A DNA stretch of 64,000 bases. It comes from Theropithecus gelada (taxonomy: Eukaryota; Chordata; Mammalia; Primates; Cercopithecidae). Location: NCBI RefSeq assembly GCF_003255815.1, contig NC_037682.1:3128839-3192838 (forward strand), given 5' to 3'. Of the stretch, positions 57,201 to 64,000 are shown in pieces. Both the position numbers and the translations under genes were made by a program. The notes under the pieces are model-generated. The model was not told where the DNA came from. It made no database searches and saw only the letters and a program-made list of their open reading frames with translations. Each line of letters opens with the position of its first letter. The first letter of the stretch is position 1.

Positions 57201-60200
57201 GGTAACTGAGGCCCAGGAGATGGTGAGGCTCCCTCCGTGGAGCTCCCCAGTCCCCGTCCAAGGGCCAGGCAGTGTGGGACTCCCTCAGGGTCCTCATACC
57301 ACGCCCAAGACATGGGGTGCTGCTTGGGCCCTGTAGCATGAGCTGGCTGCCCAGAGTGGTGGTGACACGGGAGGGCTGCGGGGGTGAGCTTGTGGCTGGT
57401 ACTCGGCCTTTGTCCAACCCATATGGGGTGAGGGAGGCCCACACCTCCTCCTTGGGGGCTCACCAAAGGCAGTGGGGCCAGGTGCTGGCCAGGCTTCAAG
57501 GCCTGGTGCCCCATGGCAAGGGCCAGCCCCCTGGGCCTCTTGGTCCGGCAGCCCTGACGCCCCCAGCCTGCTCTGGCTCCTGGCCTAGTGCAGGACAGGA
57601 GTCTGGTGCAGCTGTGAACACCCCCTGCCTTGCAGCCTTCCTGTTTTTCCTTAATGGAAACCGAGGCAGGATGTGCATGGGATCTCCCTCCCTGCCCACC
57701 CACCTATGTATCCTATTCCCCTGAAAGGCCCCAGTGCTGCCTCATCCACACCCACCTGGGCAGCAGGTGGGAGGAGGAAGTGGACTTGGCACCCACAGGC
57801 TGCGGGGGCGGGCACTGGTATAACTGGTTTGGCCCAGCCTCCAGAGCCCAGGGCTGAGAGGCCAGGCTGGCCTGGGGAGGGACCCGGGACCTGAGTCACT
57901 GCACACACGCTGGGTGGGGGGTGGCTCTGTGACTCATATTCTGAGCCCATCCTCTCAGCCTGGGGAGGGATGGGGAGAGGCCGTAGAGTCCTATCCCGAG
58001 CCAGACAGCAGGGAGTTTGCCTTCTCTGGGTGGACAGGCAGCCATCAGGGCAATGCCTATGGGGGTGCCAGGGCCCTGTGGGCAGGACACCGCTGCCCAG
58101 CTGAGAAAAAATGAGAAGCCAGGGGCACCGGAGCTCAGAGGGGCAGGAGGGGGTGGGAGGGGAAGTGAGCAGCACCCCATATGACACAGGGCACCCCAAA
58201 TGCTGAGCAGAGGCTGAGGAGTGCGGGGTGTTTGTAACAGGGCACCTGCCGTACAGGGAAGAAGCTCTTGGGGGCAGGTAGACACAGGGCAGGGGCTGGC
58301 AGGCAGCTGAGGGGGCAGCAGGATATGGGGGATCCGGGCCCGCTCCCACCCCAGCCAGGTGACTCAGCCACTGCCTTAGTCCGTGTGCCTCCCAGTGCCC
58401 AGGACACTCCGGTTCTTTCTGTTCTTCCCGCAGCAGGGAGGGAACAGGCCCCGCTGAGATGATTCTGGCCCAGCCATCCCTCAGGACAGCCCTGGTGAGC
58501 AGTGGGCCGGACAGGCCTCCTGCTGCGCCTGTGAGTCACTCCAGTCTCAGAGCCCATTTGGGGCAGGAGGGAGCTTGTGGTTTGGTTGGAGGGCTATGTG
58601 TTTGGGGAATGGGAGGACCAGGTACTGGGAGACACAAGGACTGGGAAGGGTCTGGCCAGAGGGGCCTTTAGGACCTTCTGGGGCACCCTGGAAGCCAGAG
58701 GGCAACTGAGTTAGCAGTGGCGTGGCAAGATGTTCTTTTTCAAACATGGTTCTAACTGCAGCGTCCTGGGGCATGGGTGACTTCTCCCGGCCCTGGGCTG
58801 GACATCCAGGGACACTCTGTACGCCCCCCTGCCCCGTCCTCTTATGAGCTAGGTGTCCCGTGAAGCCAGGTCCCAGCGGATCCAGCCTTGGCCCCACCTG
58901 TGGGTTTGCTGCTGGCAGCAGAATGACCTGGGCATATGTTGTCGCCTTGTGTGTCCCCTCTCAGAGCCTCAGAGCAAGGTGAGGCTTGATGAGGGCTTGT
59001 CACTGTAGACCACACAGGAGTCCAGACTTCACCAGAGGTTCCTGGAGACACGGCTGAAAGCCAGCTCCACCCCCTGCTGTCTGGGCAGCGTCAGGTGTGG
59101 GCTGCGGTTGGTGGGCGGGATGCAGGTGGACTGGGCCCCGCAGGTCCAGGGGGGCCCCAGAACAGGAGAGTGAGGGGCAGTGGCAGCTGTGAGCCCAGCC
59201 CACATTTGCATATAAGGAAAGGAGGTCACCTAGCAGGTGAGCGGCAGAGAAGGGACAGAGGCTCTGGGTCCCCTGAGTCCTGTCCAGTGTCCTTTCAGCA
59301 GCATCTATGTGTCCGGATAGACACTCCTGTAATACATTCAACCGAAAGAGGAGGGGGCGACAGACAAATTAACCTGTCCCCATCTTGCTGGTCCTGGCTC
59401 CATTGATAAAAGTGTTGGATGCACCCCTGGTGCCCCTGCATCTGGCAGATCGGGGTGAGGTTGAGGGGGACTGAGCAGGAGGGACTGACTGCTCTGTGCT
59501 CAGGGTGCTGGGGGATGCCCAGGCTGTCCGGCGTGCAGAGGCCCCAGGGTTGAGGACAACATGCTGGATTTCCTTCCCACTCCCGTTTCCCTCCCGGCAG
59601 TTTGTTTGTGGGGAGCAGGAGAGAGCTCTGACTGGGGAAGGACAGCCTGCCTCTCCCCCAGCAGCCACCTGCAGCCCCTGGCACAGTTGCGGCCCTGACT
59701 CCCTCCCTCCTGGGGCCCTCCAGGGTCCCCCAGTCCCAGGCTCTCCTGTTCCCCACAGCAGCACTGGCCTTTGGTTTGCCCACCACCACTCAAGGGCCTG
59801 GATCCCTGCCACCACGCCTTGCTTGTCACCAGCCTCCTAAAATAGCCATCGAAGTGGTGCCTCTGCTCCTGTGTACTTCTGGGGCATCTGGCAAAGAAGG
59901 CAGGTTTTGCCCCTGCCCAGCCAGACCCTGAGCTGTGACATGCAGGCCTCTGAGGCCAGGATCCCAAAGAAAGGGCCCTTCTCTCTGGGGCTGGCCACAG
60001 GGGTCAGGTGTCCCTCCCAGCTGGAGGGACAAGCTGTGGGGCCCTAGCCCACCCCTGCCCCTTCCCTGGCATTTTCCCAAAGGAAGGGCCCATTCTTGCA
60101 GAAACCCAGCAGCCAGAAAGCCCGAGTAGGTGACGTCCTGGGCCGTGGGTGCTGCAGGGGTCAGAGCTGCCCTGATGGATTGGCAGGGGCAGCAGCACAG

Positions 60201-63200
60201 GCCGGGTGGATGTGCCGGCCCACCCCAGACTGATGTGAGCTCAGGGGTCCTGCCTGAGAAATGAGGGGTGGCCAATGCCCAGACTCTCTGGACCCAGAGG
60301 TGGCCCCACTGACGGTCCTAGTCAGTGTGGCACCAAGTCCCTTCCTTGCTCTGGCAAACAGGTGCATGTCAATGCATGTGTACAAGTTTGCATGTGTGCA
60401 TGTGCGTGTGTGCATGTATGTGTGCGTGTGCACGTGTGTGTATGTGTGCGTGTGTGCATATGTGTGCATGTGTGCATATGTGCATGTGTGTGCGTGTGCA
60501 CGTGTGTATGTGTGCATGTGTGTATGTGTGCATGTGTGCATATGTGCGTGTGTGTGCGTGTGCACGTGCGTGCGCGTGTGTGCATGTGTGTATGTGTGCA
60601 TGTGTGTGCGTGTGCACGTGTGTGTATGTGTGCGTGTGTGCATATGTGCATGCACGTGTGGCTGTGGTGAAGGGGGGCAGAGGAAAGTCCTTTCTTTGAA
60701 CTCCTTGGTGGGGACACGGTGGCCTATGGCTGGCCTTGTTTTCGGGTGCAAGGGCATCTTCCAGGATCCTGACCCCTCCTGGTGTCTGTGCCCTGAGGCC
60801 CTGGCCAGGGCAGATTTGGAGGCTCTGTTGAGGTTGGGGCAGAACTTGTGCTGCCTGTGTGACCGGCTCACACATCTCTCCGATCATCGGATGATCACTG
60901 TGGTCTCCATGCAGGGTCCCATGCCCACCCCGGCCCACCTGCCCTCAGGGGCCAGATTCTAGCCAACTGGTAAAGTGAGTCCTTCTCAGATGGCATGCTG
61001 TCTGGGAAGGAAGGCTGGGGCATGGTGTGGTGAGGGTCAGGGATAGTGAGCACCCTACCCGTTCCTTCATCCATCACCTAATAAATGTGCTCTGAGGGTC
61101 CCAGTCCCCGCTTTTTGGGCCACAGACTGTGGAGATGTGGGAGTCAGGTTTAAGCTATTTTAGTGTGACTGAAGGCGCAGGTTGGGGGATGTGGCTGGGG
61201 CGCCTAGGCCCTGGGACCCGCGCCCTGTGCAGCCAAAACTGTTGGCCAATGCCCAGACTCTCTGGACCCAGAGGTGGCCCCACTGACGGTCCTAGTCAGT
61301 GTGGCACCAAGTCCCTTCCTTGCTCTGGCAAACAGGTGCATGTCAATGCATGTGTACAAGTTTGCATGTGTGCATGTGCGTGTGTGCATGTATGTGTGCG
61401 TGTGCACGTGTGTGTATGTGTGCGTGTGTGCATATGTGTGCATGTGTGCATATGTGCATGTGTGTGCGTGTGCACGTGTGTATGTGTGCATGTGTGTATG
61501 TGTGCATGTGTGCATATGTGTGTGCGCGCGTGTGTGCATGTGTGCATGTGTGTGCGTGTGCACGTGTGTGTATGTGTGCGTGTGTGCACACGTGTGTATG
61601 TGTGTGTGCACGTGTGTGTATGTGCACGTGTGTGTATGTGTGCGTGTGTGCATATGTGCATGCACGTGTGGCTGTGGTGTGGTGAGGGTCAGGGATAGCG
61701 AGCGCCCTACCCGTTCCTTCATCCATCACCTAATAAATGTGCTCTGAGGGTCCCAGTCCCTGCTTTTTGGGCCACAGACTGTGGAGATGTGGGAGTCAGG
61801 TTTAAGCTATTTTAGTGTGACTGAAGGCGCAGGTTGGGGGATGTGGCTGGGGCGCCTAGGCCCTGGGACCCGCGCCCTGTGCAGCCAAAACTGTTGCCCG
61901 CAGGATTCAGTGCCCGGCCATCCTGGCTGCCCTGGCCACCCTCCTGGGAGCTATCCTCAGCTTCACCTGCATCCCCGCCAGCACCAAAGGGACCAAAACT
62001 GACACTCAGACTCCACCACCAGGTAAGCCCCGCCTGGTAAACCCTGCCCAGATGCTGGGTCTATGGGTGGCACTGGCTAGGCCTACATGCTCCAGCCAAG
62101 GGGCACAGGGGCCTGAGGGGAAATCTGGGGGCTACTCACACCCTCCTGCCTTCCTTGAACCCCTCCCAGCTGCTGACATCATAGGAGCCAAGTGAGGTGT
62201 GGTCATGAAGAAGTGGAAGTGGGGCTCCAGCAAGCAGGGAGGCCCAGAGAGGGGGGAGGCCCAGACAGGGAAGGCATTAGGAGGGGAGGCTCAGAGAGGC
62301 CTGGGGAGGACCAGGAGGGACCCCCAACAGGGTGGGTGGATCAGTAAGGCTTCCAAGGCTCTGAGTGTCCAGGGAGAGGTGAGGGTTCTGCCCGAAGGGC
62401 ACTGATTGGTGGAGGGCAGAGGATGGTCAGGCTGGTCCCATGAGGAGAGGCCAAGGCTCCTCAGAGGGGCTCCCCTGAAGGCTGGCCCCCTGCTGAACCC
62501 AGCCCCTGAGTGCCAGGCACGTGGCAGGACCCATGCCTTGGTGCCTAGGGACTAAGAGTTCAGCCTGGGACGGAGGGACCCACCTGGGGTCATCCTGGGA
62601 CAGGAGGCTGTGATGGAATTAACCTAGAAAGTCCAGGGGGAGGGCCAGGTGGAGCTCGGCCTATGGCAAACACAGCAGAGCCAGAGAGGCAGAAGCCCCT
62701 GGGGAAATAGCGAGGAAGAAGGCGGTGAGCCGGGCTGGAGACCCGCGGCTCTGCACTCGAAGGTGTCCAGTTGGCCAGGCCACCGCGGTGACTTGTGGCC
62801 ACAGAGAGGGGCGCAGCATTGCCATTGTCTTCCTCTGGGCTGGTGGCCTGGTCATGCTCGGCCCCAGGCCCCAGGCCAGGACCATACAGGAAGCAGCTAT
62901 TGGTCCCTTGTTCAGGGACTGCCACAGGCCTGCACCCCTGCAAGCCCAGGTTGAGGCCAGGCTACCTGCATGCAGAGAATGCTTTTCCTGAGTGCCTCTG
63001 GGGATTCAGGGGGCCCTTAGGAATGCGTGGCAGTATGCTGAGGGGCGGTGCCCACCTCGGGGCTGGGAGCATCACCAGCTCCCATTCCCACAAGTGAGTG
63101 GCACTGAAGCCAAGGAAGGAAGCTCTACCCAGGGGGACACAACAGGAGCCTAGGAGCGGCGAGGTCTGCAGCTGGGTGAGGGGTGGGCATTGGGACAATG

Positions 63201-63323
63201 GCCTCTCCGTGCCAGGCGGCCCCCGGGCCAGTGTGTTTGACCTGAAGGCCATCGCCTCCCTGCTGCGGCTGCCAGATGTCCCGAGGATCTTCCTGGTCAA
63301 GGTGGCCTCCAACTTCCCCACAG
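48110..63323 (+). CDS. SLC22A18: SLC22A18 (ORCTL2/BWR1A/TSSC5), MFS organic cation transporter, 5' part
   Basis: Joins 48110-48253, 52756-52853, 53718-53878, 54122-54254, 61904-62022 and 63216-63323. The joins stay in frame and give 254 codons plus one base. The rest lies beyond the right edge (human protein about 424 aa from memory). The product is a 12-helix major-facilitator-superfamily membrane protein annotated as an organic-cation transporter. It is maternally expressed in the imprinted cluster. Seen here are TM1 (about 24-48), TM2 (about 58-78), the MFS motif-A loop GRFADQRGARAAL (80-92), TM3 and TM4 (about 93-134), TM5 (about 152-178) and TM6 (about 182-203). The start of the central loop follows (GGPRASVFDLKAIASLL). 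All internal introns begin GT and end AG. No frame break is seen. A second in-frame methionine lies at residue 17. The fourth intron (54,255-61,903) is by far the longest and holds a tandem duplication. Confidence 0.95.
49560..50020 (+). repeat. Old interspersed repeat, family not named
   Basis: Phrases such as 'ggagaggccctggggcag', 'attgctgtgggtgtgagagaaagcaggg' and 'gttgagtttgagatgattttagac' match a common ancient repeat that I cannot name with certainty. A second copy of the same family appears near 55,600-56,120. Confidence 0.45.
50345..50478 (+). repeat. 67-bp tandem duplication, two units
   Basis: Units 50,345-50,411 and 50,412-50,478 both start 'gagcttgctcca' and contain 'gcagagaaac-gggagag-ggagca', with about 10 differences. 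Confidence 0.88.
50594..51412 (+). mobile_element. L1 (L1PA-type) 3' end, plus strand, 5'-truncated
   Basis: Contains the end of ORF2 ('caccagttagaatggcgatcattaaaaag', 'tactatgcagccataaaaaggatgagttc') and the 3' UTR ('ggggcctgtcatggggtt', 'aacctgcacgttgtgtatatgtaccctagaac'). A poly-A tail closes it. Low divergence indicates a primate-era insertion. Only the last 0.8 kb is present, so it is inactive. Confidence 0.95.
51747..52165 (-). mobile_element. MLT1-type MaLR LTR, minus strand
   Basis: Reads as a reversed MLT1: 'gctgccgtaacaaagtatcc', 'ctcacagtttgggaggccagaagtgtgagatcaagg', 'cctaatgaggacaccggtcac', 'gtcacattctgaggttctggggg', ending 'acaatgaagcccataata'. This is a solo LTR without internal sequence. 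Confidence 0.8.
52505..52597 (+). repeat. 47-bp tandem duplication, two units
   Basis: 'aggaccctagaggccacca' and 'aggaccctaaaggccacca' begin two adjacent units that both continue with '-gct-ccgcctaggaaaggag'-like sequence. Confidence 0.85.
52756..52853 (+). CDS. SLC22A18: SLC22A18 coding exon 2 (YLSRK to FG-R)
   Basis: Acceptor 'tgtgtttcag' and donor GTACAG. It encodes YLSRKLGLDSIAFGYL and TM2, ending with two bases of the Arg codon completed by the next exon. Confidence 0.94.
53507..53582 (+). repeat. 76-bp duplicated segment, copy A
   Basis: Begins 'gaagctgtctgcacacagcccc' and ends 'ggcctcccagcagc'. A near-identical copy lies at 54,510-54,585, after exon 4. Confidence 0.92.
53718..53878 (+). 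CDS. SLC22A18: SLC22A18 coding exon 3 (motif A, TM3-TM4)
   Basis: Acceptor 'ggaccccag' and donor GTAGGG. It begins with the base that completes Arg81, then FADQRGARAALTLS, and ends in HTLP plus one base. Confidence 0.95.
54122..54254 (+). CDS. SLC22A18: SLC22A18 coding exon 4 (AAQMVITDLSAPEER, TM5)
   Basis: Acceptor 'cctccccag' and donor GTGAGT. It encodes AAQMVITDLSAPEERPAALG and the glycine-rich TM5, ending SAYG with the Gly codon split. Confidence 0.95.
54510..54585 (+). repeat. 76-bp duplicated segment, copy B
   Basis: Begins 'gaagctgtccacgcacagcccc'. It differs from copy A at only a few positions, two of them CpG-type changes. The two copies bracket exons 3 and 4. Confidence 0.92.
55600..56120 (+). 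repeat. Old interspersed repeat, second copy of the 49.6-kb family
   Basis: 'gaggaggtggcatctgagtcgaggcctgaag', 'tgatggtggtgagagaaagcag' and 'gggatgtgggtgtgaactcaag' are in the same order as in the 49.6 kb copy and common genomic relatives. The family is uncertain. Confidence 0.45.
60269..61242 (+). repeat. Tandem duplication copy 1 (974 bp) with TG-rich tract
   Basis: Starts 'tggccaatgcccagactctc', contains a (TG/CATG/CGTG)n tract at about 60,359-60,660, then a 358-bp segment (60,670-61,027) missing from copy 2, and ends 'cagccaaaactgtt'. Confidence 0.94.
61243..61896 (+). repeat. Tandem duplication copy 2 (654 bp), directly before exon 5
   Basis: Repeats copy 1 almost base for base outside the TG tract. 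It lacks the 358-bp segment, with the junction at a shared 'tggtg', and has a TG tract about 38 bp longer. It ends about 8 nt before the exon 5 acceptor. Copy 1 stops short of the 'cccgcag' acceptor, so no duplicate exon exists. Confidence 0.94.
61904..62022 (+). CDS. SLC22A18: SLC22A18 coding exon 5 (IQCPAILAAL, TM6)
   Basis: Acceptor 'ttgcccgcag' and donor GTAAGC. It encodes IQCPAILAALATLLGAILSF and the start of the central loop. The sequence up to about 8 nt before the acceptor is the second copy of a tandem duplication. Confidence 0.95.
62023..63215 (+). other. SLC22A18: SLC22A18 intron between coding exons 5 and 6
   Basis: GC-rich unique sequence of 1.2 kb. No repeat or extra exon was recognised. 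Open frames here are not supported. Confidence 0.65.
63216..63323 (+). CDS. SLC22A18: SLC22A18 coding exon 6 (central loop)
   Basis: Acceptor 'tccgtgccag' and donor GTGAGT. It encodes GGPRASVFDLKAIASLLRLP and ends SNFPT plus one base. Later exons lie outside the window. Confidence 0.94.
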
Positions 63324-63935
63324 GTGAGTCCCAACTACTGCCCCGACAGCGGCCAGAGCCTGGCAGAGTTCCAGCTGTGGCCAGGGCCTAGCCCTTCCTC
63401 TAGCCCGTGTCCCACAGGTCCACGCAGATGTGGTAGAGCAGGCAGGAGCAGGAGAAAGGCAGAAAAGGGTCTTTCCCGCCTCCTTCCAGCCCCTCCACGC
63501 TGTGCAGCTGCACATCCCAGGGAGGGTCCCCACAGGCAGAGGGCCTGGCTCGCAGCCATGCATCCCTGCATGCTCCTCAGCTCTTCACCCTCCTACCCTG
63601 TGGCCCCACGTGCTCTGCAGACAGCCTGAGACGCAGGGACAGCAAGTCTGAGTGTCAACACCGCCTTCTGAAGCATGCTGGCCCAGCAGACCCTAGGCTG
63701 TCACAGACCACAGATAGGATAGCGAGCCATGGACAAGCCCAGAAGCAGCCCTGTCCCTCAGAAGCCCGGCCTGGGCTCCTCTAACTGGGATGCCAGGAAG
63801 CAGGATGGAGAACAGGCCCTCAGCACTCTGACTGGCCCCAGCCTCTGTCCCACCCAGCCCACCCAGGCCAGCTCTGTTGGTTCTCAAAACTGGAACCCAA
63901 GTTATTAACCTCAGTAACAGGGCCTTTGAGGGCCT
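63324..63935 (+). other. SLC22A18: SLC22A18 intron after coding exon 6
   Basis: Unique sequence up to an Alu at the window edge. The next coding exon (expected to begin with the rest of a Gly codon and a TM7 segment) is outside the window. Confidence 0.65.
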
Positions 63936-64000
63936 GTTTTTGGAGACCACTGCCCAGGCTGCTGTGCAGTGGCATGATCTCAGCTCACTGCAGGCTCCAC
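63936..64000 (-). repeat. Alu element, minus strand, cut by window end
   Basis: 'cccaggctgctgtgcagtggcatgatctcagctcactgcaggctcc' is the reversed start of an Alu that continues beyond the window. Confidence 0.85.

Larger units (their letters stand above)
54255..60268 (+). other. SLC22A18: SLC22A18 long intron, left part, no gene seen
   Basis: About 6 kb of GC-rich intron. It holds a second copy of an unnamed old repeat (about 55,600-56,120) and otherwise unique sequence. No additional exon was recognised between coding exons 4 and 5. Confidence 0.6.

Noticed and set aside
60161..61747. Cys/Val/Met- and His/Thr-rich frames up to 236 codons
   Set aside because: Translations of the TG-rich tandem repeat in an SLC22A18 intron.
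60269..61896. Possible CRISPR-like or functional repeat array
   Set aside because: Only two long copies plus simple TG sequence, with no regular repeat-spacer pattern. The host is a primate genome.

Overview
This window is nuclear DNA from an Old World monkey (macaque, baboon or vervet type). It covers the distal part of the imprinted 11p15.5-type domain between the KCNQ1 side and SLC22A18. The mammalian call rests on intron-containing genes, CpG islands, and many Alu, L1, MIR and MaLR elements. The Old World monkey call rests on two young Alu copies (18.01-18.31 kb and 23.43-23.74 kb) that carry variants I associate with the cercopithecoid AluYR group. No bacterial, phage or CRISPR-like system is present, and I found no undescribed multi-gene system.

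Layout. 1-28.4 kb has no protein-coding gene that I can support. It holds two CpG islands (about 6.6-7.5 kb and 13.8-14.7 kb), the second next to the position expected for the non-coding transcript KCNQ1DN. It also holds a MaLR LTR, a 275-nt pure purine tract, an 18-bp palindrome with a kappaB-like core, and a dense run of minus-strand Alus (16.9-23.7 kb). 28.4-31.1 kb is CDKN1C (p57KIP2) on the minus strand: a TATA promoter with three inverted CCAAT boxes, two coding exons, a 3'-UTR exon and an AATAAA signal. The encoded protein is 336 aa, longer than the roughly 316 aa I recall for human, and the difference lies in the proline-alanine (PAPA) region. 31.1-46.8 kb is intergenic and contains a 64-bp alternating pyrimidine-purine tract and a near-consensus CTCF motif upstream of CDKN1C, plus Alus, MIRs, an L2-like stretch and a probable old LTR. 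46.85-63.3 kb holds the CpG-rich promoter and the first six coding exons (254 codons) of SLC22A18 on the plus strand. That gene runs off the right edge.

How the genes relate. CDKN1C is a cyclin-CDK inhibitor that restrains growth. SLC22A18 is a major-facilitator-superfamily transporter. In human and mouse both are maternally expressed and controlled from the imprinting centre KvDMR1 inside KCNQ1, which lies outside this window. The antisense gene SLC22A18AS is expected on the minus strand between the two, but its exons could not be established from sequence alone.

The most useful second-look items are the expanded CDKN1C PAPA repeat with its GGGGCC hexamer run, the CTCF-type motif at 33.8 kb, the recent-looking tandem duplication just upstream of SLC22A18 coding exon 5, and the two unnamed CpG-island/AT-rich elements in the gene-poor left part.
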